Shown: positions 50,190-64,000 of the stretch, one piece after another
Position numbering within the stretch: the first letter of the stretch is position 1
How the letters are laid out: every line of letters starts with the position of its first letter
Assembly (NCBI GenBank): GCA_008508345.1
Contig: QNGE01001711.1
Coordinates: 77,503 to 141,502 of the forward strand
From: Paragonimus westermani
Lineage: Eukaryota > Platyhelminthes > Trematoda > Plagiorchiida > Troglotrematidae
Direction: 5' to 3'
Length of the DNA stretch: 64,000 nucleotides
Position numbers and translations under genes: made by a program
Notes under the pieces: generated by a model
Seen by the model: only the letters and a program-made list of their open reading frames with translations
The model's database searches: none
What the model was told of the DNA's origin: nothing

Positions 50190-53100
50190 GTTATCTGTGA
50201 GCTAGTCTGAAATTCGATCCGCCAGATAGGCTTTCAAGTCGACCACACAACCTACGCTTAATGGTGGTCTCCACCGTCGATCCATCCAAGGCGAACAACA
50301 TCGCATTCGATCTCAGACTTACTATTTGATTTCGTGTTTAGTCTGCAGAGCAGCTGGTGTCTTGGGTTCATTCTCTCATACCGGGTCCATGAGACAGACT
50401 GACTTTGTGTTTATACCTATCTCCGTTTTTATATGCAGGGTTGTTCGTCATACTAGCAGTTGGTCCTTATGTGGCTTATTATGGCGATTTTTTTAAAAAT
50501 GAGTGAAGGATTACTACAAAAGCTTGGCTGAATCCACTGCCCACTAAATGGGAGCGAGACTGACGTAGTTAAGTTGCGTCCATGTCTAGCTTTATCTATC
50601 TTTCTGAGCCACATTGCGAACAGGGATTTGGTAACATTGCGGTTGGCACATTTGGGTTGGATTCGAAAAGCGAGAGCTTCAGAAAATCACTCCTCCGTTT
50701 GGAAATCCAAAACTATACAAATTGTTCAGGAATAGCCAAATCATACGACGTTTCCCCAACATTGCGCTTAGCGCGGTAGCAGAATCTTCTCCCAGATTTT
50801 TAACTTGGTACGCGTCTGCTGCCTTCAACAACACGTACTTTTATCCACTTCCTGATGATAAGGAATTCGATAAAAGCCTACACTTGGGCAATACTGTGCA
50901 AAACTTAATTCCTTTATGAAGCTGTGACGCCGTGGTTCACTCAGTCCGTTTCTCAGATTAAGGAAAGGTTTAAGAACCGTTGATCGGTGTTGCATCTTCC
51001 CTAAGTGGCCCAAGCAACCGAAGCATGGCCACTTCGAATAACATTCCTATCGAAAGAATTAATAGGGAAGATGTGTACAACTGGGCAAAATCAAGAACAC
51101 TGAAACGTCTTATTTGGATAACTGTCAAATAATTAGGTGTATCTCTTTTGAAGCGATTGCATCGAAAAGTATCACGCGCTAATGACCGGTTGCTTCAGGC
51201 CCTTTATGTGGCAATCCAACACATTGTTGACGACAACGCCAGCTTCATTTATTTGGCTGCAGTGACAAGAAGGCCGATTATTCAATATATAAAACGTGCA
51301 GAAACCTGCATACTGTTATCTTTTGGCCACGGCCACCCTGTAACATCATTGACGCTTCTTGGGGTGACATAATATTCTGAGCCTTATTCGCCAGCGAATA
51401 CGGCTGATCATGTGCATATGGTATACTTGGTTGCGTCTAATATCCAGGCAGTAGATCAATGACCAAGGCAGTTGCCTCTGGAATGAATAGTGGAAGTTTA
51501 CTTTGTGACCGTGACAGAATTATGCACCACCGGTGTGTTTTGCTTACAGCGAACCTCCAAACTAGTAAAGATAGGACTTTATCTGCCATTAGGTTAAGTG
51601 TATAAGACGTTTCATTGACGCATCGATAATTTCTTGCGCTGAGTAACTTTATCAACCAGGGTTTACTAATCCCAACAGGATCATACCAGTAGACGCATGT
51701 TTTAGGCTACATGTTTCTCTAACTAGTTTCCCATAAGGTGGCCGCTGTGAATGACATTCAAAACCTACAGCATCACGTGATGACAGTGACAACAGTGGTG
51801 AGAGGGACAATAGGAATTAACCATTTATGCAACATATATCTTTCAAAGGCTAACCTTAGAGAACACGAATTTCATACGGATAAGTGCGTAAAAGAGGTGA
51901 TTGTATGATTTAAATGAACAAAGCTAATTAACGTTACTGAATATCAGTGAGTCACCATCGAGGAAATTCGTGGTGTTACCAACAAGTGTACACTAGTTAA
52001 GCCCCCTCAAACTGCAGAATCATAAAAAATCATTAGATATTTCGTTTTGCGAAGAAAACGTCAAAGAGAACTGGTTTCAACTTGAAAATTGTGAACAAAC
52101 GTTTGTTACTTGTGAGAATCTTTCAAAGAAGTATTGCTGAAAAATCTGAGGCGTTCAGGAAAATCCTTTATCCGGAGGGACTAGTGAGCTTAGGTTTGCG
52201 TCTGATATACACCACAGACACACATGTATCACCGAACTCTTATTTTCAAACTTTTTCACACTCCATGCTGTACATTGGCAAAGGGGTTGAACTGTCTATT
52301 TCGGAAAGTTCAGTAAAGAGCTGGCAGACTACGCTCACTCAGACGGAAACTCGTCACATTTGTGAGTTGCCTGTAGGGAAAAGCACTTTTCAACTCTGAT
52401 CATCTTTGAGTATGTGGAAAGTTTAAAACTCCACCGGGTAAGTAAACACACGTGAAAACACGCATGTTGCAGTTCTTCCTGCCACATTTTCACAAACTCC
52501 TAAACCTCGAAATGAGCGCAACAGTCGGAACACGGATTCCTCATTTTCTCAATGTTGTTCTCGATGAGAATGTGCCGGCAGCATTCGTCAGATCTCTTTT
52601 TGTTCGTATAAAAGAACATTGTGTTTGAACTCATGGATCTTGTAATACAATTTACTGTGACCAAAACAAAGACAAGAAACCGTAGGCAAAGTTCGTTTTC
52701 CTTCGTGACAAACCTACCCGGCTGTGAATCGGTGAAAACAGGCACCGAAGTACCTTGCGTTCTTGCAGGGTTGTGTGTGCCACCTCAACAGAAAGTGCTT
52801 ATGTTAATTGGTGCACCGGAAACAATACTGGTACGGAGATCACGTACACTATATTACTTGCGTAGACTTGTTTCATCCCAGTACAATTTTGGTCCAGAAA
52901 ATATTGTTCAGTTATTTTGAACTAACTGAGCTGAGATGAACCACGTCTAAGTCACTGCCGCTGCTGTAAGCAAGGGAAAGAGGAACTGAATTTTTCATCG
53001 GCATTCGTAACAAAATTCGGACATTTTTCCTTGTGGTCATAGTGTTCCAGAAGCAAAAATGTAATTTTATGAGGGCATGACAGTCCTGTCGAAACTCTTA

Positions 53101-56100
53101 TCGCTTTCCACACAACTGCACTGAGCGTGCTGATCATCATCATTGATTGTATTCAATTCCAGATATTAAAATATCAATGAATTTTCGTGCGAGCTCTGTA
53201 CCGTCACATGAACAGCTACATAACCGCGTCAACAATCCCATTCCTGTTTTAGATTCGTGAGGTATCTGTGGACCCAATAATGCTTATTCGTGAATATCAC
53301 ACCATATCACAAAGAACCAGTGTTTTCTATCTCCCGAACATGCCCACTTTTGGGTCACATCTAATGCTAACGCAGACCGCCAAAATGCGCTGTACAGCAA
53401 ATACGTCTTCAGCTTAATGGACCATCTGCAATAAATTAGATGAGCATACAAGTGCCTTTCACTTGTCTATCAGTGTGTCACGCAATGTACACTTATATTC
53501 TTCAGATGCCACTGATATGGAGAGAATGCACATTTAAACCCACCCTATATTTTACCAGAGTCAGATGTGAATAGCATTTCGATGGTTTTGTATAGCTGAG
53601 GTGAAATGCATATATTTAAACTGTGATTGACCTAAGGTGCCCTGCAAAGCCTGAAAGCTAATGGATTGGAAAATAACCTACCTCCACTACTGTAATTTTC
53701 ACATTAAAGTCCCTTTATGAAGATGTGAATCAAGGCATAAGCATTCAACCAACTAACTGGCATTAGTGTGTTGATTCTTATTCCCGGTAGGCTCGACTAA
53801 AACTCGCTCACCCATTATCAACAATAGACTGCGGTATGTGCCTGACGAGATGCAGCGAAATGTGCTCGATATATACATTTTGCAAAAATCTGTTTCTGAC
53901 TCCTCTGTTCAAAATGGATTGTTTATTTCGGCCCCAATTTTTCTGACAATAGTTGTAAGATTGGTAAGCTTTTGGTCCTAATAATTCTTGGACACCGACA
54001 TCCAAATCAACGTTTCCCATCACGAACCTCATAAAGGTGTTCCAAACGTACACACAATTTTCTATCAACCATTTACTTGTTGACAACCCAACACTTCGAC
54101 AATCGCCCAATTCGTTGTTGTAGTCTGTCAAATTTGTTTGACCTTTGGATTCGCCGTGGTTATGTCGCTCAGACAGACAGACTACAAGGTTTCTTTGTGC
54201 GCGAATTACTTAGTTCCAATTCGTAACACTTTTCCCTGCCAACCTGTTAAGACTTAGAAGTTTGTCGCTCATACATATGGGGGGAATGGCAAAAATGCTG
54301 GAAATGCTATCGCGGAGAACCGGTTCTACAAGAGTTATGTTTGGGAAAGATATTTCTCTCCTATGCTTACCTTCATGTCACACCGTCCGAGGTGATCGGT
54401 CTTTTGTATGTATAGCTAGTCTTATTGGCAATCACTCATAAAAGAGATTATTCGTTACTGTCATCCCACTCAGTACATAGATGAAAAGATAAGGTTTCCA
54501 TATTTTAGCTTATCATCGCCACTTTGGTATATCTACGCCAATTAATTACCTGAATCATGTCAAAGTATTATTCAGTTTGCAGCATTCTAATTGACAGCTA
54601 GTCACAGTTCAGAGGCACCGGATTGACGGGTCCGACAAATTTGAGGAGATCGCTGTCTTGAGCGTACACTACAGAAACCGTTTAATGGACAATGCCAGGG
54701 AGGGTTGCAAATCATACTGTAAGCCATTTTGAACTTTAAATTCAGAACAGCATCCCAGTAATAGTCACAGACAGAGTTTTCACTGAAATGCCAGTTAACA
54801 AAACGAACTGATTTGGGTGTTTGAATTCAGCAGTTATTTTACCCTTGCAAGCTGTAACATCTCCCACGCCAGATATTAGTTGTGGCAAGAGCCCACAATT
54901 CAGGAGATCATAAATTAGGGAACTCCCACATGTAACACTAATTTGGAATAAATGGAAAATACAGAGTGCTCACCCATGCTTGACAGCTAGTCACTTATCG
55001 AATAATTGCGTGCTTGCTGCCTACGAGTATTCTCCGAGAACCCTTTCTTTTCACCAAGTCAGAGTAGTCACGCAGATGTTAACTTGAATTGAAAGAACAT
55101 GACGGCTGACTTCACAAATACGTTACGGAAAACGAACGTCAGTTGCTCCAGTACTGTTGGGGAGTATGCAACTGTAAAAATTGTCCTAGGACTCAGCTCA
55201 TCTACTCTGAGCAAAATACGGTAATCAGATGTTTTCATCCATTGGCATTTTGTACTGAGTGTGACGTCCTAGGGTAAACGATGGTTTGCCCAATGGCTTC
55301 AGCAGAAACCTTTTGACTGAAGCCTGACAGTATAATTCACAGTCAGTGGCACAATCCCACAACAGACCTGCAAATAACCGGTCGGTAAAGTGTCACTTCT
55401 GCACAGACTTTCGGATTAACAACAACTTTTATACCATCTTTTTGTTCGTCTTAAAAACCAGTTGGTGAATTAAAATGCTTGATTAAGAAACGTGTGCACA
55501 AAGCTGACTGGAGAGTTGTGACATTCCTTTCGGGTTTCGTAGTACAGCTTAAGTAATTCATACACGCCATTCTCTGTCACACCAACGTTTTGGTCCGTAC
55601 GTTACGGAAACTATGTTACTGAAGCTCCAGGCGCTTAGGTGATATCACTTTAACCCAATCATCATTAATATTTTTTTAACACGACGTACACTTTTTAATG
55701 CCTACCTTCCAAAGGATTTTGGTTACGCTGTAAGAATGGTCTAGTGTATACTGTGGCAACCTTCGGTGTTTAGTTCAGAGATTCATGATGATAAATCCTG
55801 GTATTCTATGGGCTCTTGGGCTTGAAAAACAAACGACGCCCAACAGTCAAATGTTTTGTGATCAGACAGGAGAAGTTTGCGTTTGGCTGACAAGTCCTCG
55901 AAAAATAGAAATGGATCAAGATGAAGTAGAGTTTACCGTTTGCTCAAAGTTTGGCAGAATTTATCGAAAAACATCATATTTTTATGCATTGGGAAAAACA
56001 GTCCCTCTTTGGTTCACTCGGCCGGCCGATCGTCTTAGGCTTTTGAACGAACATATTTACCATTAAGACTCGGCGCTCAAAACATACAACTGGAAACAAG

Positions 56101-59100
56101 GTTGTCAATGAAATTTTTACAAGGCGTATACATGCCGAAAGGCTGTTTGAGAGCACCCATATAGAAAGCCACAATGTCGTTAAGCCAACGAAGCGAAGCT
56201 TCCGCACAAACAGACTGTCGCTTTGAGAAGCGCAACAAGGTAACAGGCGGGGAGGTATTTGAGCTTAAGGGTCACTTTCGGGAGATAGTGGTAGGAGGAT
56301 CAATACAAGTAAATCCGGCCGGACTCAATGCCGAGTCCTGAGCAGCACGTGCATATCTTTCTCCAAATACTTGGGTAAGCTTACTACAAGCGTACTCTCA
56401 CCAAAGCAGAAATCTTATTATTTTGATCATAGGTTAAAACAGTTATATTTAAAAAGCCGATTCAAAAACCCTAATCATCATTTAAAGGATCTTCCATTCT
56501 CGTCAAAACCCAATGCTGAAAAACTCACAGCAAACTTTATTTGACCATACTATCAGTACTCTAACTGATAACCAATATACAGAAGCCTACTAATTCAGCA
56601 TTACTTATATTTGTAAGTTGGCGTGAGGATATAAAAACATGCAGACCACACAAAGGTCTTAGAATCATCAACCAAAATGATGCTGATCACTTAAATAAAA
56701 CGAGTACGCCACCAATTTTGTCATCGTTCATTGCTGTTTAATAGTGAAAGAAGCGAAATAACTGCTCTCGAATGTATTCAGCAGTAAAAACGTCGAGACG
56801 TATTAGGCTAAAGGGAATGACTGATTCTGTCATCCTGGAAATAACTATATTTGTAAGTTCTGGAATTTTTCATTCAGAGTGCACAACCCTGTGGCCACTG
56901 CGACCAATCCCAAAACACGTCGTCCACGAGCTCGCTGGTCAATGCGGTGAAGAACGAATGAACAGGAGTGACCGAAAAAAGACTGAGCACATCCGAAGTG
57001 GGCAATGCAAGCAACGACTCAACTGTGATCTGCAGGTTAACGCTAGAATTGAGGTTCAGCATCTTCGACGGTCAACCAAGTGAATGCAACAAGACAGTAG
57101 TTGACACCGCCACTACGTCTATGGTCCTAGTACGCAGCGGCGGCGAAAAGTTGAGGGCTCTTTTTGAATGGATTTCAATCCAGCTTTACACATTGACTTT
57201 GTTGGTGGGAGGCGCTGATACAATCGACCTCGTAGCCCTGACAATGAAACAGCTTACTCCAACCTTCTGTACATCAATCCAAAGTGCTTTCATTCCAACA
57301 TTTTTTCGCCATGGGCTAAAATTATGTAACCGCACGTTTTGTATGATCAGTAGATGAGAATAAACGAAAGGTCTCTATGTCATAACGCATGTTCTTTTAT
57401 CTCCCTGACGAACATAAAGAAGGTGCAGTACTTCAAATATACGACTTATCTATCATGCGACTATCAGCTCATCGCCAGCTATGTTTTTTAACTTGCCGTT
57501 GCGTTTAACAGCTGAAAGTGATTGGTAAGCAAATGATCTGGCTTGAAGTTACATCTACCATCAACATCATTTCACTTATTGAGAAAGGTGAACCTCTTGG
57601 ACAGAGTATCAAATGCAATGGCACCAGTGCAAGAATAACGGTAGAAGAGTTAACCGTGTATCAACTGGAACACCACCCAACTTAAGCACACACTTTGCAA
57701 TCAGATGAATTCTCCAGCTAACTGCCTTCGAAAGGTGGTATTAGCCACGAGTTCTGCACTCACCAGAGCATGTCTGAGGTGTATAGTCTTATCAGGACCA
57801 GAAGTTTCGATGCAGTCTTTGTGTTTTTGAGACTAACGTGTCAATTGCAGGGCCAGTGACATTCTAATAGTCTCGGCCAAGTGATAATAACAAAACATTC
57901 AACCCAAGCCGTAAGTGAATAGTATTCAGCTCGTTTTCACATTTCCAAAGTAGAGTAGAGAGGATAGTTTTGTTAAATTCAGCAGATGATCTCGTGGTCA
58001 AGACTGCCAAGTGTGATTGAAGCTGCTACTTTCGGTGAACTAACTGAGCACATGCATCATCCGGCTGAATTTTTTCTGCAAATTTTGCCGTCAAAAGGAC
58101 GAAACAGTAATGGGTTTGCCAATATTTTCACTACTAAGTTATATGCTTATGAAAATTTGTAATTCAGTAACGAACCACAAAAACATCATTCACCCCTCAC
58201 AGATGTTTAGACAATATTTTCTAAACGACAGACGAGTCGAAGGGTCCAAGTGAAACAATTTGACATTTTAGATCTGTCCACGAATATTTCCATTTTACTT
58301 CAAACTTGTTAATGTTTTTTCGTCAGATCTGCGAGATAAAACGATACGTCTGCCGTAAAACAAATTATATGAGGCAGCGTGCCAAACTTAATAGTTTTGT
58401 ACCACTAAGACTAAAGCGAGTCTAATCTAATGTCTGACAGTGACGGTAAGGGAAATATGTCCGACAGACACCAAAACAACGAAGCATCTGGTTCTGTTTA
58501 TTAAATTCATTGAAAATAACAATCCAGAGAATTTCATTTCTAAGTATAGTCTGAGAAGCACAAGAGGTTGCAAATTACAGAATATATCAACAAAATTTTA
58601 GCTTACACTTCGTTACCATTCAAAGAAGAAGGCCTCTCCAAAACTCTGACCAACAGACTATATGCAGCTGTGATTGAAATCTATTTCGTAGCTGCACAGT
58701 GTATTCCGTTAACCTGTTTACCCGTTTTTTTGTCTCCAGTTAGAAGCTGTATTGACTATTCACACCGTCTAGACTTGTGCACACCGTTTTTCTTTCCCCG
58801 CGAAACAAGCTGTATACGGCGCGCAACGCTGATTTTTCTTATGCATCTCAGAGCCTCAACTAAAGTGTTTAGTTCAGGGATCAATAAGACCTCGCTCTTC
58901 TGCGTTTACTGAGCATTTCAGCCTGTGAAGCCACCCAATCCACCTGACAGATTCAGTCAAGTCAATTTATTAAGTCAGCGGGGCACTATCGAAGGGCAGA
59001 TGCCTTGCGATGACCATCACAAAGGCTGGTGCGATTAGTATGCACTCATAACAACTATCACTTTAAAAATGCCCAGTCGAAACACTGGACTTTTGGGAGC

Positions 59101-61560
59101 ATAACAATCGAAACCAAGTAAAAAGGACAGTATAAATAGGGTGCTTTATTCGCAAAATTCTGGGCAACTGAAGTGATTCTTGTTGAGCGGCTAGTTTTGA
59201 GGAATCCAACCGAACAGACTCTAAGTGTAGAAGTCACTCGTTTCAGCGATACGTTATCTGTTTTCCCCATGCAATCGTGCTATGCTCAATACGACGATAA
59301 AAAAGACGGTGCACTTTGCTACGCGCAGTTCATTTTAAAAATTAGGAAATGTTTGTTTTCCTTGATAGGGCACGACAACAAAGTGGCTATCTGGTAGGCT
59401 AAATGACACTTGGAATGCCTCTTTTCCAACATGAAAACGCTGAATATACTTTTGAATAATGGATTGAACTAGACCTTTAACACAACATTACTCCTTCATG
59501 CACTATTATGTGCAGCCCGTTAACTAAGGCAATCAATCTGCTAGCAAGGAAAACACTCTTAGGAGTAGTCTGCAAGTTGTAGAGTGACGAGGCTTAGTAT
59601 GATTCTGAATTCTGTTTGTTGGCCAGAATAGCACAACGAAGTTCTGAACACACGTTCTTTTTGAGCATAAAGACGTTCTCAATGACAGTGAACCTCACCA
59701 TCATCAATCACTACTCACAGCTGGTGCAATCAAAAATGTAACCGTATATACAGGGGGCGCTGAGAAGTTGTTGCGATATAAAACTGTCAATTTACACTTG
59801 TAACCATTTTTACGTGCATAGTTTTACAGGCACTTCAATAACTGAAATGGGAATCACTCTTTCTATTCTTTTATGGTCGATCTGTTTGTGTGTGAACTCG
59901 ACAAACTCTCAGGGTAGATAACCAGTTGGCTGACTCAACTTCAGTCACACTTAATGGCCAACAGTATTTCACTGCACCTTCTGGTATGTGGGAGAACTAT
60001 GTATTTATTTTGTTTAAATATTAAAACTATCCAAAACCAAAGAGCTGTTACGTGCATGGGTCTACTTTAGCAATCGCCACTGCTGTCAACACGAATATAT
60101 GGACTGTGATAGAGGATAACAATAAGCGAGCAAAAAAGGATATTGATGTCAAACGGTCCGTTGAAGGTCTATGTGAACTACACTTCCCCCAGAATTCCAA
60201 GGCAACAGATACGAGGCTGCTTTACATTACGGTAATGGGTTTTAATCGTTTTCAATAATGGTGAACAGTAATTTTTCTGCAGTTTATCTAGATTTAATAA
60301 GCAATTCTTAACGTTCCTTCAGGCAATTGTCCCACAAATTTCGCTACTTTGTCACTCCATTAAAAAAACTTACTATTTACGTATAAAAAATTCGGAGCCC
60401 ACCGCCAGCAGGATTCGAACAGGTTCGAAGCGTTTACAGTGTCGAATTTGATGAGTTATAAAAATTTCTTGAATATAAAGTCTTTATATGACTATATGTA
60501 AGCGCCATATTATTTGTAGATGTTGCTTCGACCACGTCACACAGATGGATTGCACCTCTTGTTAACAGATAATCGAAAACTTTTTGAAAAACTTCAGACA
60601 GGACAACTGCCGTGCCATTTATCTCTTCTATGGCTTGTTAGTTTGCAAGCAAATATAAGAACGCTTATTTCTGTCGATACCGTAGTCACTTGTTTCAATA
60701 CATGCGCAGAAAAGTTTTGAGTCGTTTGCATAGTTATTGAATTGCTGATAAAACCAGGCGATGGAAATACAGTAAGACCATTGTGGTCAATTTTGAAGCA
60801 CATCACTGCAAAAGTTTATTTTCTTCGATTTCACAACCCCTCACTTCTGCTATTAGTCCATACAATCCGGAATTTTCTGCCTGTCTGCAAAGTTAACCGC
60901 AGAGGTTATGTTCACACAATGTGTCGGTTGTTCTATCACAAAGGATTCTTGATGATCAATTGATTTCCTCGTTCCGTCTACTGAAATGTCTATTGATGGG
61001 AGTCGTGCTAAGTTTGTTTCTGGGCAATACTACAACCAAGCCCAACAAACCTTCTTCATCCTGTATGCACTCCCACAGTGCCGATAAGTTGACAGTAGCT
61101 GATCGAAGATACTCATATATTCTGATATGATAATTTTTACAATGGTCTGAACGGCTACGAAGAAAACTACCAGTTCAGTTACAGAGTTTACCAGAAATTA
61201 ACCAACAAGAAGCACGATGGAAAGCGCAAAGTTACTGAGCATTTTTATGCTCTCTCAGCACCACGCTTGACGAAACAGTCACACATAAGGAAGGTCGAAG
61301 TTAGCTAACATTTTTGACCTCATAAACTGCTGTGGCATCTGGTTTTCAACTTTTGTTAGTATATTTTGTAATTAATTCCTGACATTTTCTCCTGCCTTGG
61401 CACGGTGGTCAGGTTTGTGTGCTGTTTTGATTCGGACGTCTACACTGACTATGACTCTGGCCTTCGCAGGTTCAACCATATAAGACCTATCAAAGAATTG
61501 CAACGAAACAATAGGCAGTTTCTGGCATTTTCTAGCTGGGTATAAAGGCTGCACTCAAAG
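50190..61560. other. No supportable gene
   Basis: Many frames of 60-129 codons overlap on both strands (the longest at 56968-57357), none with a recognised domain. A tRNA-like 3' scrap (minus-strand GTTCGAATCCTGCTGG, about 60405-60420) lies near 60.4 kb and may be SINE debris of another kind. The rest shows no repeat or RNA gene that I can name. Confidence 0.4.
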
Positions 61561-61622
61561 GATTCCTGGTCTGATTAATTCCGGCTTACATTGGACACGC
61601 TGTGCGTGAATGGATCCACAGG

Positions 61623-61716
61623 TGGGGAAGCGCAAAGCCGCCTGCGACGAGTGTCAAGCGCAGGTGACCTTTGACTTCGGTCACAGTGACAGGCCAATCC
61701 GAGGTGGATTTCCCCA
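61623..61716. other. GC-rich segment with nested stems (possible structured RNA or repeat head)
   Basis: TGGGGAA (61623-61629) pairs with TTCCCCA (61710-61716) and encloses two smaller stems: CCTGCG/CGCAGG (61641-61646 with 61659-61664) and TGACC/GGTCA (61665-61669 with 61679-61683). Together they would make a multi-branched fold in a segment clearly richer in GC than its surroundings. It has no tRNA boxes. I cannot tell whether it is a small RNA, a repeat remnant or chance. Confidence 0.3.
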
Positions 61717-61719
61717 AAC

Positions 61720-63900
61720 ATAATTAATATTTGATAAGTCTGGTACATAAGGTATGGTATGATGGCAACTGATAATACGGCCTTACGCTTCTGCGGGTGT
61801 TCATTAGTTAACGAGTTTGGTAGCTTGATGTTAAACTTTGTTCAAATCTGATCGCAGCTATTACCTTTAAATGAGCTTACTGGTTAATATACTTTCTCCA
61901 ATCGTTATTTGCTGCAATCGCTCCACATCGATTTTCCTTCTTGGAACAGTCTGCATGATGAGGTTGAAGTAACACTACCTTGGTTCACGTTATCCTGCCA
62001 CTTTGTTTAAGTGGGTGAGGGCTAATCAGAGCAAGATGTTTTATTCACAATGACATGGGTTAATTTTTCAGGTAACTTGTTAAATACGACAAAACAGTGT
62101 ACTGCTGTTAAAGCTTACGTAAAATGGTGTTCTCTTTTACGGTTACATGTGACGTTGTAATTTGGTAAGACCTTGATTGGTAGAACTTTTTATCAGCGCG
62201 TACTGATGAATTGTAAACACCTTCAATTAAATTAGCAGTTGTTTGAATTATCCGGATTCACTGGAATACGATAAAGAAAAAGCAAATTATGATCATTCAA
62301 TTCCTCTTCGACCCCTGAAACATCAATTTTCTACCAGCGACTTGACGTTGACAAGTTTACTGCCTACATCCAGACGTCATCTATTCACCTTTGTGAGGGG
62401 TGATGCGAGCCCAACCACTACTGAAACCAAAGTTGCCAATACAATGAACATCACTATGGAAATCACTTTGCTTCTTGGTAATGCTTCGTTCCACTGTGCT
62501 GACTAATGGACGAATTGGCTTTTTGATTCCTCTATCAAATTCTGCTTTACTTGTATTTAATCAATAAAAATGCCTCAACGGTTAAAATGAATGAAGGTGA
62601 TTTTACTGGAATATATAGAATGAACAATTCAGTCAGACTTCACCATAAGCGAGAGATCCATTAAATCAAGCCCAGCTCGTTGATAAGCAGAAAACTAATG
62701 CTTAGGAAGAATTTCAGTGTAGTTGGTGCCAGCCAAACTGAGTGTTAATCAGGACACCGAATGTTCAACGTGATCTGTTTCGAAAAGCAATATTAAAATC
62801 ATAAAAAGCTGCTCAAAAGTCAGGTGCTGAAAATATTGCGACTGACTTCTGTATGCCAGTTCTTGCACCGGTTATGACATAAAACGAAACTATTAACCTG
62901 TAAGGTTGCGACGTCCTGATCGGTTTAGGTTTGACCACGTTTGCTACGAGATAATAGAAATCAGCAATCAAATGGCGGTTTCTGAAAGTGCCTTAATTCA
63001 GGCATTCTGTTGTTTATCGAGGTTGTCAGTTAAACTGCATACATTTCATCAGTAAACGAGGTGACATCATTAATGCATGCGAGTATGAGTGTTGACTTCG
63101 GTTTACTGCTGGCCACTATTGAACCAGTTTACGAATTCATCCGTTTCGTCAGAGAGCATAATTTTGAAAATAAAATTCTTTTCGATCTATTTTTTTGTCT
63201 TAATTCCAACCGCGGCACATACATGCAGTGTATGGTGATGCTAACGTTTATGCTTGTCCTGAAGGCTGATTTATGGCCGCACATTCTTCTTATCTGCTCA
63301 CGCACAGAAAAATGTTGCTAATTACCGATTCAGCTAAACAAAACAAAATTCGAGAGCATTTCTATAGTTGCCAAATATCCAGAACGAACGTTGTTCGTAA
63401 GATCGGCGTCACAATATTTTCAACCATGCTTGCCATCCACTTAACCACAAAGCTCATTTGTTTGAAGCTCAGAAATAAGTCGACAAACGAACAACAATTA
63501 CCCTTATAGTGGGCGAAATTGCCGTTCTATTGCCAAAATCGTTTTAAGTAGTTTGCAATGATAATGAATGATAAGTTAGTGATCCCATAAACGTTTCCGG
63601 CGAATAAATGTGAATTGTACAATACAACATTTCTCCTCCGCTATAAAAGAGCGCAGATTTGGTAGCTAGGTTTTTTGATGATGTTAAATACTTGCACACT
63701 TCATAGGTCTATTGCTTATTTATATGGCTAGGTAGTTTGTCGTAAACAAGCGAAAATCACTCACCTTTAATAGGGTCCCATAAGAGTCTAAGGGATCATC
63801 CGATGTACACGAGGCGGAAATGTTATGGGATGACTTGGACTGCTCGTTCGACATTCCTTTCACTAAACTATCCATTAACTGGACACTGACTTTCTGTTTT
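61720..63900. other. No supportable gene
   Basis: Only frames of 87 codons or fewer are present. A weak resemblance to the SINE body (AAATCTGATCGCAGCTA near 61842) is too short to call. Confidence 0.4.
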
Positions 63901-63904
63901 GCGA

Positions 63905-64000
63905 TCGGCCGGATTGGCACAACGGTACACGTCACTGAGCCGACTGTTCGATTCATTAGTGGTGTGTACTGACTGGAGTCTTTTGGAATTGGGCCTAATA
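63905..64000 (+). mobile_element. Possible SINE-like copy H, cut by window end
   Basis: TGGCACAACGG (63915) fits an A box and GTTCGATTC (63946) fits a B box, 31 nt apart, close to the short spacing of copies B and C. Downstream, TACTGACTGGAGTC resembles the family's CTACTGACGAGCTC. The 3' part lies outside the window. Confidence 0.35.

Noticed and set aside
56968..57357. 129-codon plus-strand frame
   Set aside because: Overlaps other frames on both strands and shows no motif; length is within the chance range.
60395..60425. Minus-strand tRNA 3' end (GTTCGAATCCTGCTGG...)
   Set aside because: The T-arm stem does not pair properly and no D or anticodon arm precedes it. It is at best a retroposon scrap.

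Overview
This window looks like gene-poor, AT-leaning nuclear DNA from an invertebrate animal in a draft assembly. There is no bacterial gene order: no long ORF, no rRNA and no intact tRNA gene. The longest ATG-to-stop frame is 140 codons, about what chance gives over 64 kb in six frames at this composition. It also contains an undetermined base, decayed non-LTR reverse-transcriptase pieces and scattered tRNA-headed SINE-like repeats. My best guess is a parasitic flatworm (trematode or cestode), from the general look of the retrotransposon debris and low gene density. I cannot prove that from the sequence alone.

Layout. Bases 1-5.3 kb are unannotated intergenic or intronic DNA with an 18-bp tandem duplication (3907) and a 21-nt microexon-like site (4706). 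A SINE-like element with pol III-type A and B boxes lies at 5.36-5.75 kb. Bases 5.8-25.2 kb hold no gene I can defend, only a hammerhead-like hairpin segment at 8.4 kb and three short exon-like segments. At 25.26-25.93 kb two copies of the same SINE family lie head to head, forming a palindrome of about 615 bp with a possible 12-bp target-site duplication. A diverged copy lies at 28.87-29.20 kb, and reverse-strand diverged copies at 33.84-34.08 and 39.15-39.30 kb. Weaker matches lie at 44.75 kb and at the right end of the window.

Between 32.57 and 33.45 kb an 87-bp inverted repeat ends exactly at the single N (32655), which suggests an assembly or library artefact. At 41.05-41.46 and 45.49-45.88 kb are two near-identical copies of a dead non-LTR retrotransposon 3' fragment. 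They share one stop codon and one frameshift. Bases 46-64 kb hold no defensible gene; a GC-rich, multi-stem segment lies at 61.62-61.72 kb.

No gene network can be reconstructed. The window mainly records retroposon history: a SINE family whose 5' head seems to carry an inverted segment, one locus where this became a full palindrome, and a duplicated LINE relic. Four candidate exons are listed at low confidence because they combine an open frame with good splice-like borders; none is recognised as a known protein. All comparisons were made by eye.
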